64,000 nt of DNA from Amycolatopsis nivea (lineage in GTDB: Bacteria; Actinomycetota; Actinomycetes; Mycobacteriales; Pseudonocardiaceae): contig NZ_SDLT01000003.1 in assembly GCF_004522235.1 (NCBI RefSeq), forward strand, positions 62,001 through 126,000, read 5' to 3'. The position numbers were made by a program, and so were the translations under genes. Of this stretch, positions 49,768-61,738 are shown piece by piece. Below the pieces are notes generated by a model that worked only from the letters and a program-made list of their open reading frames with translations, did no database searches and was not told the origin of the DNA. Every line of letters begins with the position of its first letter. Position 1 is the stretch's first letter.

Positions 49768-51192
49768 TCATGTCTTCGGCACCGCCGGGTACGGGACGAA
49801 GGTGCTGGTGTTTTCGTCCACCGTGAGCGGTTTGCCGATCGCCGGAAACGCGCGTTGCGAACAAGCCGGCCGGTCGCACACCTTGCATCCCATGCCGATC
49901 GGCGTCGCGGCGGCGGGTTCGTCCAGGTCAAGGCCGGTCGAGTAGATCAACCGGCCGGCGTGTCGCAGCTCGCAGCCGAGGCCGACGGTGAACGTCTTGC
50001 CCGGGCTGCCGTACCCGCCGATATTGCGCGACACCGTCCGCGCGACCCAGAAGTACCGCTTGCCGTCCGGCAGCGCCGCGATCTGCGTGAGGATCTTGCC
50101 CGGCGAGGTGAAGGCCTCGTAGATGTTCCACAACGGGCAAGCGCCGCCGACGCGCGAGAAGTGGAAACCCGCCGCTGACTGGCGTTTCGACATGTTCCCG
50201 GCCCGGTCGACGCGCACGAACGAGAACGGCACGCCGCGCTGTTTTGGCCGCTGAAGAGTCGACAGCCGGTGGCACGTCGTCTCGAATCCGACGCCGAAGT
50301 GGTCGCAAAGGCGCTCGATGTCATACCGGAACTCCTCGGCCGCGGCCAGGAACGGGCTGTACGGCAGGATCAGCGCGCCCGCGAAGTAGTTAGCCAGGCC
50401 GACGCGCGCGAGCGTCCGCGCGGCCGGGCCGGAAAACGCCCACGAATCGGCGAGTTCGGTGATCAGATCGTCGTATTCCAGCAACGCGATCTGGGACGCC
50501 ATCCGGAACGCCTGCTGTCCGACCCGGAGGCTCGGGGCCAGCCGCAACACCCGCGTCGCCGGCTCGTACCGATGCTGTTCACCTGCGGATTCGTTGATGC
50601 CCTCGTTCGTCACGTCGACGCCGTAGCGCTGCCACAGCCGTTCCTTGAGCGACCCCAGCACCGACCCGCGCCGCAGCGGGATCTGCGCGGCCATCCGCTC
50701 GGCCCGCTCGTCCAGTTCGGCGACGTAGTTCTCCCGCTCGTAGAAGAAGTCGCGGACCTCCTCGTGCGGCAGCGGCGCGGCGGCGCTCCCGTGCAGGCCG
50801 AGGCCGTTTTCCGTGGTCAGCGCGGCCGTGCTCTCGACCGCGTTCCGGTAGCTGCGATGCAGTTTCACCAGCGCCTGGGCGATGGACGGCAAGTTGCTGG
50901 CCAGGTCGTTCAGTTCGCTCGTGGTCGCTTCGACGCCGACAGCCTCGTCGAGCAGCGCTTCCTTCACATCGGCGACGAGCCGCGAGGTGTCGTTGTTGGC
51001 GAAAAACTCCGTGTCGACGCCGAATGCCTGCGTGATCCGCAGTAGCACCGGCACGGTCAGCGGGCGCGAGTTGTGCTCGATCTGATTGAGGTAACTGGGT
51101 GAGATCTCGAGCACACGGGCGAGATCCGCCTGGCTCATCGACCGGCTTTCGCGCAGATGCCGCAGCCGCGCCCCGGCGAAAGTTTTGTCCAT
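49768..51192 (-). CDS. ramB: RamB-type regulator of acetate metabolism
   Basis: The 474-residue regulator combines an XRE helix-turn-helix (LRHLRESRSMSQADLARVLEISPSYLNQIEHNSRPL, about residues 10-45), a large IrrE-peptidase-like middle region, and a C-terminal ScfR/RamB domain with the cysteine cluster GMGCKVCDRPACSQRAFPAIGKPL. RamB of corynebacteria and mycobacteria controls isocitrate lyase and malate synthase genes, here divergently placed at 51422 and 52782. TTTGCAA/TTCGCAA-like boxes lie in the shared 229-bp gap. It probably represses or modulates aceA according to carbon source; the direction cannot be told from sequence. Confidence 0.93.
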   Translation of the reverse strand: MDKTFAGARLRHLRESRSMSQADLARVLEISPSYLNQIEHNSRPLTVPVLLRITQAFGVDTEFFANNDTSRLVADVKEALLDEAVGVEATTSELNDLASNLPSIAQALVKLHRSYRNAVESTAALTTENGLGLHGSAAAPLPHEEVRDFFYERENYVAELDERAERMAAQIPLRRGSVLGSLKERLWQRYGVDVTNEGINESAGEQHRYEPATRVLRLAPSLRVGQQAFRMASQIALLEYDDLITELADSWAFSGPAARTLARVGLANYFAGALILPYSPFLAAAEEFRYDIERLCDHFGVGFETTCHRLSTLQRPKQRGVPFSFVRVDRAGNMSKRQSAAGFHFSRVGGACPLWNIYEAFTSPGKILTQIAALPDGKRYFWVARTVSRNIGGYGSPGKTFTVGLGCELRHAGRLIYSTGLDLDEPAAATPIGMGCKVCDRPACSQRAFPAIGKPLTVDENTSTFVPYPAVPKT

Positions 51193-51268
51193 GAGTGCTC
51201 CGTCCGGCCGGAAGGTTTCCGGGCCTGAACGATTACGTGAACGATCAAGCCCGCGAATTTTCGGTGTG

Positions 51269-51410
51269 GTTGCGAACAGCAGATTCGCAACCTTTGCAAC
51301 ATGCTAGGCAATCTTCACAGAAATTGGCAAATTGGAGCAGTAGACCGAGTTTTCCCGCTCGTGTCAGGGTCGTGACCAGGCAAGGCGAGCAATCGCAAAC
51401 TTCGCAACAC
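51269..51410. promoter_or_regulatory. RamB-type boxes in the ramB/aceA gap
   Basis: TTCGCAACCTTTGCAACA (51284-51301) and ATCGCAAACTTCGCAACA (51392-51409) are close copies 108 bp apart; TTGCGAAC (51270-51277) is a third partial copy. The TTTGCAA core resembles RamB-binding sites. One copy ends 12 bp before the aceA start and may overlap its promoter or leader. Confidence 0.65.
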
Positions 51411-51421
51411 GGGAGAGTCCG

Positions 51422-52711
<1,290 letters not shown>

Positions 52712-52719
52712 CGCACCCC

Positions 52720-52749
52720 GCGGGCCGGCGATTCCGGTCGCCGGCCCGC
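52720..52749 (+). terminator. Hairpin between aceA and aceB
   Basis: Arms GCGGGCCGGCGA and TCGCCGGCCCGC pair perfectly with a 6-base loop, followed by C/T-rich DNA. It may terminate some transcripts after aceA. Confidence 0.7.
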
Positions 52750-52781
52750 CCCTTCCCTTTCCCCCTTCGCGGAGGTACGAG

Positions 52782-54386
<1,605 letters not shown>

Positions 54387-54461
54387 CAGGCTCCGGTCGC
54401 CAGTGACCTGACCACCGGCGACCGGTTACCCAGCACCACATTTTGGGATGGTGCAGGGGAC

Positions 54462-54496
54462 GGGTCCGGTGGCGGAGGCTCCCCGCCACCGGACCC
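54462..54496 (+). terminator. Terminator downstream of aceB
   Basis: Arms GGGTCCGGTGGCGG and CCGCCACCGGACCC form a perfect 14-bp stem, then GGGTCTTT. It ends the glyoxylate-shunt transcription unit. Confidence 0.85.
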
Positions 54497-55141
54497 GGGT
54501 CTTTCCGGACCCGCGCTCCTTCGCTGTTGAGCGGCGAGGGGCGCGGGTTTTCGGCTTCGCGGGTTTTCGATGCTTCGGGCTTGGCCGTGGCTTGGCTTCT
54601 CGCTCACTTCCGCACGCACGCTGCCCGAACCCCGGGTGCTGTTCGGGTCGGCGGTGTCGTGGCCGCTCAGTGGCGAACCCCGCGTACGCCCCAGGTCGCG
54701 CTTGATCTCGCCTCTCGTCGCGGATCAAGCCGATCACCGCTGCCAGTTCGACCACGTACCCAGTTCGGACCCGCGCTCCAGCCCCGACGCCCGATGTCGC
54801 CGAGTCCCTGACACGCCCGCGCCGGATGGATCTCGCCCGCTCTCTTCAGCCGGTCTCCAGCCCCTTGGCTGCGCTCAGCCATCGCGCTCCCCGAACGGCC
54901 TACCCCGCTGAGATCCTGGCTCCTCGCCCGGTCCGGCTGGTAACGCGAACGAGCTGCGACCAACTACCCGACTCCGACGTCTCCGCGGCCGAACCACCGT
55001 TGCCGCTCAATGGCGAATGCCTGGTAGACGCCCATTTCAAGCCTTCGATCGCCCTCCTGGCCACGACGGCTCCCTTCCGCGGCAGGCACCCGAAGCCGCG
55101 CCGCTCACCTGCCGAACACCCCTTGCCTATTTGATTCGACA

Positions 55142-55160
55142 TACATATATTGCACATGTA
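55142..55160. promoter_or_regulatory. AT-rich operator candidate TACAT-N9-ATGTA
   Basis: An inverted repeat with TACAT and ATGTA ends encloses TTGCAC and contains GCACATGT (55152-55159), which also occurs at 57039 before the MarR gene. It lies 70 bp before the SMR pair and is the likely promoter/operator region. Confidence 0.45.
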
Positions 55161-55229
55161 ACTACCTGGGGGAGCGTCGCCGGCGAGGGTGCCGGGCAGC
55201 TTCCGATCTGACTCGCATCCGGAGAAACC

Positions 55230-55547
55230 ATGCATTGGCTTTACCTCGGCATCGCTGTGCTCTTCGAGATCGCCTTCGCGCTCGGAGCCAACGCCACGGA
55301 CGGGTTCACCAAGCTGTGGCCGTCGGTGTTCACGCTGGTCATGGCAGCCGGCGGCATCTTCTTCCTCAGCCGGGCCCTGCTGACCCTCGACGTCGGCGTC
55401 GGCTATGCGATCTGGACCGGTCTCGGCTCGGTGGGCATCGTGCTGCTGGGCGCGCTGATCTTCAAAGAGAAGCTCAACTGGCGCAAGCTCATCGGCTTCG
55501 GCCTGGTGATCTGCGGCATCATCGGTCTCCAGTTGACCGGTGCCTGA
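55230..55547 (+). CDS. SMR-family efflux subunit (SugE/Gdx type)
   Basis: A 105-residue four-helix small multidrug resistance protein. The essential proton/substrate glutamate is E13 in YLGIAVLFEIAFALG. The segment YAIWTGLGSVGIVLLGALIF resembles the WTG-G-x-G signature of SugE/Gdx guanidinium exporters more than EmrE. ATG follows CGGAG. The next gene encodes a second SMR subunit, so the two probably form a heterodimer with opposite topology. Confidence 0.9.
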   Translation: MHWLYLGIAVLFEIAFALGANATDGFTKLWPSVFTLVMAAGGIFFLSRALLTLDVGVGYAIWTGLGSVGIVLLGALIFKEKLNWRKLIGFGLVICGIIGLQLTGA

Positions 55548-55581
55548 CGCTCCTCTTCCCGCTCCCGAAAGGATTTCCGCC

Positions 55582-55986
55582 GTGTCCGTTCAGCCCGAAG
55601 CAGCACCAGCCATCACACCGGAGAGTACGCAGACTAATCGCCGAGCATGGGGCATCCTTCTCTTCGCCGGAGTCTGCGAAATCGCGTTCGCCGTCAGCAC
55701 GGACGGCAGCCGAGGCTTCACCAACCTGCCGTGGTCGATCGCCACGGTGATTACGGCCGCCGCAACGATTTTCACGCTCAGCCTGGCCTTGCGCACCATC
55801 GATGTCGGCGTCGGTTACGCGGTCTGGACGGGTATCGGCGCGAGCGGTGCCGCGATCTTCGGCGCGATCATCTTCGGCGAAAGTCTGGGACCGCTGCGCA
55901 TCCTGTTCCTGGCAGTGATCATCACCGGCGTCATCTGCCTCAAACTCGCCGGCGGATCAACCGATTCGGCGAAGGCCGACGACTGA
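55582..55986 (+). CDS. SMR-family efflux partner subunit
   Basis: The 134-residue partner has an extra N-terminal 20 residues, then helix 1 with the conserved E33 in FAGVCEIAFAVSTD, and YAVWTGIGASGAAIFGAIIF, very close to the SugE-type motif. A polar tail follows helix 4. GTG 55582 follows GAAAGGA, 34 bp after the first gene. The pair likely exports guanidinium or a similar small cation, an inference from the motifs. Confidence 0.9.
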   Translation: MSVQPEAAPAITPESTQTNRRAWGILLFAGVCEIAFAVSTDGSRGFTNLPWSIATVITAAATIFTLSLALRTIDVGVGYAVWTGIGASGAAIFGAIIFGESLGPLRILFLAVIITGVICLKLAGGSTDSAKADD

Positions 55987-56013
55987 CCGTATCCAGCCCG
56001 ACGTCCCGCCAAA

Positions 56014-56032
56014 TCCGCCAAGTGGCGGCGAA
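56014..56032. repeat. TCCGCCAAGTGGCGGCGAA palindrome copy
   Basis: A compact variant of the intergenic palindrome family (arms CCGCC/GGCGG) lies 28 bp after the second SMR gene and may act as a terminator. Confidence 0.6.
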
Positions 56033-56118
56033 TCTGCTTAGCTCTGGCGGCGGGCGCCGTGAGCACGTTTTCGTCACTACGCTGCACCATTGCTTGCGAC
56101 GAACCTGGAGGCCAGCCA

Positions 56119-56910
56119 ATGCCGATGGCGACCGTCAACGACCGCCCGATCTTCTTCGCCGACACCGGGGGAGACGGACCGGTCTTGCTCCTGGGACACG
56201 GCTACTTCCTGGACCACTCAACGTTCTCGCCGCAAGCAGCGGTGCTCGCGCCCACGTGGCGCCTGATCACCTGGGACGCCCGCGGCCACGGGCAAACCCC
56301 GGATAACGACCCCGGCACCTCATACACCTATTGGGACCAAGCCCGAGACGCGCTCGGCCTGCTCGACCACCTGGGCATCGAACGCGCCGTCGCAGGCGGA
56401 CTGTCCCAAGGCGGATTCACCGCGCTACGAATCGCTTTGCTGGCACCCGAACGGGTCGCAGGCCTGGTGCTCTGGGACACCGAAGCAACACCGTGCGACC
56501 CAGCCGACAAAGCAGCCTACGGCGGCATGTTCGCCGCATTGCGCGAATACGGACCAATCGATGACCTCATCATACCGTTGTCGACACAGCTGCTCGGAGA
56601 ATCCGACCTGCGTGACGAGTTGCGCGCACGATGGCGAGCCACCTCCGCACTGCCGCTAGGCCCGGCCGCGCAGTGTCTGCTGGAACGAGACGACGTCTCG
56701 GGCCGCCTGAACGAAATCACCTGCCCGACGTTGCTGATGTGGGGCGAGCAAGACGTTTCCCTTCCGCACGACCGCATGGACCTGCTGAGCGAACGCCTCC
56801 CGAACGCCGGAGAGGTGCACGTAATCCGCGGCGCGGCCCACACCCCAACCCTGACTCATCCAGAGCAGGTCAACCCGTTGCTGCAACAGTTCCTGCAGAC
56901 GCTGGCCTGA
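56119..56910 (+). CDS. Alpha/beta hydrolase
   Basis: A 263-residue hydrolase with oxyanion motif LLLGHGYFLDHSTF, nucleophile S96 in GGLSQGGFTALR, acid D in LMWGEQDVSLPHD and catalytic H in RGAAHTPTLTHPEQV. It resembles lactone or ester hydrolases of the 3-oxoadipate enol-lactonase group, but the substrate cannot be assigned. ATG 56119 after GGAGG. It lies between the SMR pair and a MarR gene on the same strand. Confidence 0.93.
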   Translation: MPMATVNDRPIFFADTGGDGPVLLLGHGYFLDHSTFSPQAAVLAPTWRLITWDARGHGQTPDNDPGTSYTYWDQARDALGLLDHLGIERAVAGGLSQGGFTALRIALLAPERVAGLVLWDTEATPCDPADKAAYGGMFAALREYGPIDDLIIPLSTQLLGESDLRDELRARWRATSALPLGPAAQCLLERDDVSGRLNEITCPTLLMWGEQDVSLPHDRMDLLSERLPNAGEVHVIRGAAHTPTLTHPEQVNPLLQQFLQTLA

Positions 56911-57029
56911 CCGGTACCACCGAGCGGCCGAGAGTGCTCGCGCAGCTAGAAAACCCGAATTCTCCCACCTCCCAGCGCCATGCAGACCACCGCGATCTCC
57001 GGACACGAGAGACTTGACGAACGCACAAT

Positions 57030-57048
57030 TGCATGCACGCACATGTGC
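57030..57048. promoter_or_regulatory. Adjacent palindromes TGCATGCA and GCACATGTGC
   Basis: Two perfect palindromes (57030-57037 and 57039-57048) lie between TTGACG and CTATAC ahead of the MarR gene. GCACATGT recurs at 55152 in front of the SMR pair. Confidence 0.5.
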
Positions 57049-57111
57049 TATACAAGAGGCCTCGGCGTCACTTCTCGACGCTGGACAAGGCTTTCCGGAG
57101 AGGTCGTTCGC

Positions 57112-57573
57112 GTGACCACCACACCTTCCCCTGGCCGCAAGCAGGCCGGGGCGAAACTCACCACCCTCGGCGCGATGTGGCCCCGCATGATGGCCCTTCG
57201 CAGCCGCATCGACCATGAGGTCGAGCAAGCCTTGCAACGGCAGCTCCACCTGGGCTTCTCGGAATTCGTCGCCCTGATGTCGCTGGCCGATCGCCCCGAC
57301 GGTGAACTCCGCATGCAGGAGCTCGCGGACGCGACATCACTCAACCAGAGCTCCGCGACCCGCCTGGTGGGCCGGCTCGAGCGGACCGGTCTGACCGAAC
57401 GACGTCTCTGCGAATACGACCGCCGAGGCGTCTACACCGGAATCACCGACGCCGGACGAGCCACGTTGCGCAAGGCTGTCCCGGTCTACGAAGCAGCCTT
57501 GGCGAACGCTTTCGACCGCGTGGCAGCGGACCCCGACTACCGCGACCTAATCGCCGCCGTCGACCCCCGCTGA
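57112..57573 (+). CDS. MarR-family regulator
   Basis: The 153-residue regulator carries the MarR winged helix: FSEFVALMSLADRPDGELRMQELADATSLNQSSATRLVGRLERTGLTERRLCEYDRRGVYTGITDAG. GTG 57112 is preferred because GGAGAGG precedes it. GCACATGT palindromes before it and before the SMR pair suggest it controls both its own gene and the efflux genes 2 kb upstream. Confidence 0.9.
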   Translation: MTTTPSPGRKQAGAKLTTLGAMWPRMMALRSRIDHEVEQALQRQLHLGFSEFVALMSLADRPDGELRMQELADATSLNQSSATRLVGRLERTGLTERRLCEYDRRGVYTGITDAGRATLRKAVPVYEAALANAFDRVAADPDYRDLIAAVDPR

Positions 57574-57591
57574 AAGCGCTCTGACCAGGTA

Positions 57592-57610
57592 TTCGCCACT
57601 GAACGGCGAA
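57592..57610. repeat. TTCGCCACTGAACGGCGAA palindrome
   Basis: One of the best intergenic copies of the family: perfect TTCGCC/GGCGAA arms with a 7-base centre, between the convergent MarR and glycosyltransferase genes. Confidence 0.85.
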
Positions 57611-57641
57611 TCTCGCCGACCACCTTCGACCAGCGCTGAAC

Positions 57642-58895
57642 TTACACCTCGAACGCGTTGCCAGTAGCGATCTTCGGCCGTCCCAACTCTACCGGTTCGC
57701 CGACCCGAGCCCGCCGATAAACCTCGACGGTCGCCTCAGCGATCCGCCCCCAGTCGAAGTCCGCGCCCAGCCGGGCCTGCGCCGCACGCGCGCGCCGGGT
57801 CGCGGCTGGAACGTCGCTCAAGACAGTCGTCACGGATGAGGCAAGACCCGCGACGTCACCTGGCGCGAAGGCCAAGCCGGTCTCCCCGTCGATGACAACC
57901 TCGCCGAGCCCGCCCGCGGTCGACGCCACCAACGGCGCTTTCGCGGCAGCAGCCTCCAGCGCGACGATCCCGAACGGCTCATACCGGCTCGGCAGCACGA
58001 CCGCGTCGGCCGCGGCGAGGAGAGCGCGCAGGTCACGGTCGGAAAGATGACCGACGAAGTCCACTGCCCGGCGAATCCGCAGCTTTCGAGCCTGCGCGAC
58101 GAGTTCGTCGTGATGTCGCCCTTTACCGGCGACGACCACCCGAGTCCCTGGGAACCGCCGGCGGATCCGCGGCAGCGCGGCCAGCAGGTCTTGCACGCCC
58201 TTTTCCCACTCAAGCCGACCGAAGAACAGCAGGAACGGAGCCCCGTCCGGGCTGTGCTGCTCCCGCATCCGCGCGACCTCGCTGGACGATACGCGCCAGC
58301 TGCGCCCCTCGATGCCGTTGTGGATCACCGCGACGTCAGCAGGGTCGATCTCGAAGAGGTGCGCGACCTCCTTGCGCATGGCCTGCGAACAGGTGATCAC
58401 CGCGTCGGCGCGGTTGGCCAGCCACCATTCGACCGAATGCACCTGCTGGTTGAGCGGATGCGACAGCCACCCCGAATGCCGGCCCGCTTCGGTCGCGTGG
58501 ATCGTCCCGACGAGCGGCACCCGGGCAGCCTCGGCGACCGCGATCGCCGGATGCGTGACCAGCCAGTCGTGGGCATGGACGACGTCGGGTTGCCACGTGC
58601 GGAGCAAATCCTGCGCTGCCCGGATCATGGCGTGGCCCATGGCGAGCGTCCACGCGACGAGATCCCGCTCGAAAGTCAGGTGCATCGGATCCTCGGCCAC
58701 GCGGACGACCCGGACCCCCTCGATGACCCGATCGCTGCGCGGATGAGTCGAGGCGTCGGTGCCCGCGGTGTGCCGGCAGAGGACGACGACGTCGTGGCCC
58801 TGCTGCGCGAGGTGCCTTGCCAGCGCGTGAACGTGCCGGGCCAGGCCGCCGATGACCACCGGCGGGTACTCCCAGGACAACATCAGCACGCGCAT
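57642..58895 (-). CDS. GT4 alpha-glucosyltransferase (Rv3032-like)
   Basis: A 417-residue GT-B enzyme of family GT4: MRVLMLSWEYPPVVIGGLARHVHALARHLAQQGHDVV, donor-domain GRLEWEKGVQDLLAALP, SRYEPFGIVALEAAAAKAPLVASTAGGLGEVV with the EPFGIVALE signature. It resembles mycobacterial Rv3032, the alpha-1,4-glucosyltransferase that elongates methylglucose lipopolysaccharide and glycogen, an assignment supported by a GH57 gene and methyltransferase remnant nearby (62-64 kb). A GlgA-like glycogen synthase role is the alternative. Start ATG at 58895. Confidence 0.9.
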   Translation of the reverse strand: MRVLMLSWEYPPVVIGGLARHVHALARHLAQQGHDVVVLCRHTAGTDASTHPRSDRVIEGVRVVRVAEDPMHLTFERDLVAWTLAMGHAMIRAAQDLLRTWQPDVVHAHDWLVTHPAIAVAEAARVPLVGTIHATEAGRHSGWLSHPLNQQVHSVEWWLANRADAVITCSQAMRKEVAHLFEIDPADVAVIHNGIEGRSWRVSSSEVARMREQHSPDGAPFLLFFGRLEWEKGVQDLLAALPRIRRRFPGTRVVVAGKGRHHDELVAQARKLRIRRAVDFVGHLSDRDLRALLAAADAVVLPSRYEPFGIVALEAAAAKAPLVASTAGGLGEVVIDGETGLAFAPGDVAGLASSVTTVLSDVPAATRRARAAQARLGADFDWGRIAEATVEVYRRARVGEPVELGRPKIATGNAFEV

Positions 58896-59420
58896 GGCCC
58901 GAGGTTACTCGCCAGTCGCTTACCCCGGGGCGGCCGTCCGAACGACCGGCGGAAAGCCTCGCCTTCTGCTGGCGAAAAAGTGCCTGAGCAGGCAAGAACC
59001 AGCTGGTCAGAGCGTTTCGCCAAAAAGCGGCAACAGGTCCGCACAGCCGCTCCGACGGCTCGCGACCACCGCATCCCCGCAGCTCAGCACCGCGCCGCGG
59101 TCCGCAGGGAGCACTAGGCCGAAACACAGGTTCCAGCTACAGCCACCCGCCGCGACGAGTAACCCTCACGCGCCGCGGCACACCTACTGCGCTCGCGGGC
59201 GCAGCGTGCTGGCGAGCTGCTGACCAGCGATTAGCCACTCAGTGGCGAGGAGGTTGTCGACGGCATCTCCACCGTCTCGCCTGCGGAACGGCCATCAAGG
59301 ACCAGTTGCCAGCCAGCGACCACCGACAGCCGACATGACCGTCGAGCAGGACCTGGGTCGTCGGTTGCCGGGCGGCGCCCAAGCCATGCCGCGGAACGCG
59401 ATTCTCTGCCACCATAACCA
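58896..59420. other. Gap with three palindrome copies, no gene
   Basis: I see no gene in these 525 bp. Copies of the palindrome family lie at 58959-58975 (TCGCCTTCTGCTGGCGA), 59015-59034 (TTTCGCCAAAAAGCGGCAAC) and 59231-59250 (TTAGCCACTCAGTGGCGAGG). A CATAAC -10-like box precedes the GH2 gene. Confidence 0.6.
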
Positions 59421-61238
59421 GTGATGACTCCAACAGAGCCCGAATGGCAGCGAGCGGATTCGCCACTGACCACCCCGTGGACCGATCGAGTCGACCCGGC
59501 CGCGGTGCTTCCCGAGTACCCGCGTCCCCAGCTCCGCCGACCGGAATGGCTGAGCCTCAACGGCGTCTGGGAGTACGCAGGATGGCCCGCTTCGCCCGCG
59601 GAGCCGCGCCCGGTCGGGTACAGCGAGCGCATCCTGGTTCCCTTCGCGCCGGAATCGGCGCTCTCCGGAATCGGCCGACGCGACGAAGTGCTCTGGTACC
59701 GACGGTTGTTCGAGGTTCCGCAAAGCTGGCGCGGGCGACGGGTGTTGCTGCATTTCGGTGCAGTCGACCAGAAAGCCGAGGTTCGGGTCAACAACCAGAC
59801 GGTGGTCACCCATGAGGGCGGGTACACGTCGTTCTCCGCGGACATCACAGACGCGCTCCGTGCATCGGGACCGCAGGAAATTACCGTTCGCGCAGAGGAC
59901 CGTACGGATATCGAGCCGTACCCGATCGGCAAGCAGCGCAACGAACCTGGCGGTATCTGCTACACCCCGACGTCGGGAATCTGGCAGACCGTCTGGGTCG
60001 AGCCGGTGCCGGACGAGCGCATTTCCTCCCTTGAGATCACCTCGGACTTGTCTGGTGTCTCAGTGTTCCCGCAGGTCACCGGTGGCGCTCAAGTGGAGCT
60101 GATCGTTTCGCCGCCAAACGGCGACGAGGCAGTACGCGTTCGGAGCACCGCTGGCGCGCGGCCGCGAGCCAACCTTCCGGAACCGCGTCCGTGGTCTCCT
60201 GACGATCCGTTTCTCTACGACATCACCGTCCGTCTTCTCGATGCGCACGGTGATGTATTGGACGAAGTCGCCAGTTATTGCGGCCTGCGAACGGTAGAAA
60301 TCGTCCCGGATGTCGACGGACAGCCACGGATCGCTGTGAACGGCCGGATCACCTTCCTGCACGGACCACTCGACCAGGGCTACTGGCCGGACGGCGGTTA
60401 CACCGCGCCGACAGACGAGGCGCTCCGGTTCGATCTGGAGAAGACGACGGAACTCGGGTTCAACCTGGTCCGCAAGCACGTCAAGGTCGAACCCGCGCGC
60501 TGGTACTACTGGGCGGACCGGCTGGGTTTGGCGGTCTGGCAGGACATGCCGTCACTGGTCGTCTCGTTCGCCGGACCGCCCGGGCACGCGCCGGATCCGC
60601 TGCCCGAAGGACAACAACGGTTCGAGGCCGAACTGCGGGAAATGGTCGCGCAGCTGAGCAACGTCACGTCGATCGTCGCCTGGGTGCCGTTCAACGAAGG
60701 CTGGGGAGAATTCGACACTGCCCGGATTGCCGCGCTCGTAAAGGAACTCGACCCGACTCGGCTGGTGATCGCCAACAGCGGCGTGAACTGCTGTTTCTCT
60801 CGCCCCGACACTGGTGCTGGCGACATCTACGACGACCACACCTACGTCGGGCCAGGGGAGCCGCACGAGGGGGACCATCGCGCCCTGGTGGACGGTGAAT
60901 ACGGCGGCCTGGGCTTGGTGCTCGACGACCACATTTGGCCAGGTCCGCCCAACGCCTACGAAATGACGGCGGATTCCACGCATCTCACTCGCCGGTACGC
61001 GGAGGTGAGTGAACGCCTCGAACGGTTGGTTTCCGATCTGGGGTTGTCCGGCGCGATCTATACTCAGACCACTGATGTAGAGAACGAAGTGAACGGCCTC
61101 CTCACCTACGACCGCCGAGTGGAAAAGCTCGACTTCACCGACGCCGCGAACCACAACCGAGCGGTGATCGCGCGTGGTTCGTATCCCGACGTGAAGACCG
61201 CGGCCGAACTGGCTGGCGAGGCTTCGGACAGCCGTTGA
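59421..61238 (+). CDS. GH2 family beta-glycosidase
   Basis: A 605-residue cytosolic glycosidase with GH2 order: jelly-roll sugar-binding domain (LSLNGVWEYAGWPASPAEPR, LLHFGAVDQKAEVRVNNQTVVTHEGGYTSF), immunoglobulin-like domain, and TIM barrel. The acid/base is about E426 in VPFNEGWGEF and the nucleophile about E493 in DGEYGGLG. The gene has no signal peptide. Close relatives are annotated as beta-galactosidase or beta-glucuronidase-like; the sugar is not evident. Start GTG 59421 or ATG 59424, without a ribosome binding site, so possibly leaderless. It interrupts an otherwise glucan-related gene set. Confidence 0.9.
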   Translation: MMTPTEPEWQRADSPLTTPWTDRVDPAAVLPEYPRPQLRRPEWLSLNGVWEYAGWPASPAEPRPVGYSERILVPFAPESALSGIGRRDEVLWYRRLFEVPQSWRGRRVLLHFGAVDQKAEVRVNNQTVVTHEGGYTSFSADITDALRASGPQEITVRAEDRTDIEPYPIGKQRNEPGGICYTPTSGIWQTVWVEPVPDERISSLEITSDLSGVSVFPQVTGGAQVELIVSPPNGDEAVRVRSTAGARPRANLPEPRPWSPDDPFLYDITVRLLDAHGDVLDEVASYCGLRTVEIVPDVDGQPRIAVNGRITFLHGPLDQGYWPDGGYTAPTDEALRFDLEKTTELGFNLVRKHVKVEPARWYYWADRLGLAVWQDMPSLVVSFAGPPGHAPDPLPEGQQRFEAELREMVAQLSNVTSIVAWVPFNEGWGEFDTARIAALVKELDPTRLVIANSGVNCCFSRPDTGAGDIYDDHTYVGPGEPHEGDHRALVDGEYGGLGLVLDDHIWPGPPNAYEMTADSTHLTRRYAEVSERLERLVSDLGLSGAIYTQTTDVENEVNGLLTYDRRVEKLDFTDAANHNRAVIARGSYPDVKTAAELAGEASDSR

Positions 61239-61738
61239 CCTGCAATTCGCCGTTGAGCGGCAACGCGAGACAGGCAGCCCTGCACTGGGCTGCGGCCTGG
61301 GGGACGAACCAGGCCGACTTGCGATTCGCCGCTCACTGGCGACGAACTGGCCAACGGTGTTTCGAAGCTGCCAGGGTTTCGTCCAGTTCGGACATGGCGG
61401 GTCACCGTCCACCGTGCTGTGCCGACGTCACTGCCGAATTAGCCTTTGAACGGCGACGGCATCCTCGGTCGTGGCACCGGCCTGACGTTGTGGTGCGCGG
61501 TGACGTCCACTCGTGGCGACTTATGGCGCTGGTCGTCAGTCGCCGATAAGTGGCGACACCACCGCGGACAAGCAGAGGTGAGGAACGCCGGATCTTTCGC
61601 CACTGAGCGGCAACGGCAGCAAACGGCTAGCGCTGTCTCCTTGGGAAGCCAGCCGCCTCGGCGTTTGCCAGCAGTTGCCGAAAAACGGCAAATGCCCTCC
61701 GGCCGCGATGAACGCTGGCCGGAGAGCAGGACCGGAGC
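61239..61738. repeat. Repeat-dense gap with six palindrome copies
   Basis: This 500-bp gap has no gene I can support but six copies of the palindrome: 61246-61263, 61325-61342, 61438-61456, 61540-61556, 61595-61614 and 61674-61693. Examples are TTCGCCGCTCACTGGCGA and TTCGCCACTGAGCGGCAA. Copies occur roughly every 60-110 bp. The stretch between copies shows no conserved features. Confidence 0.8.

Larger units (their letters stand above)
54387..55229. other. Gene-poor gap with repeats and terminator
   Basis: This 843-bp gap holds no gene I can support. It contains a terminator stem (54462-54475 with 54483-54496) and three palindrome copies of the TTCGCC-N6-GGCGA family: TTCGCTGTTGAGCGGCGA (54520), GGCCGCTCAGTGGCGAA (54661) and TTGCCGCTCAATGGCGAA (55000). 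Its right end has an AT-rich promoter-like segment before the SMR genes. Confidence 0.6.

Noticed and set aside
55140..55229. Guanidine riboswitch before the SMR genes
   Set aside because: By eye I found no conserved motifs of the known guanidine riboswitch classes. A covariance-model search would decide.
54387..55229. Possible genes in the long gap after aceB
   Set aside because: Frames are short and arginine/proline-rich, show no domain, lack good start sites, and overlap palindromic repeats.
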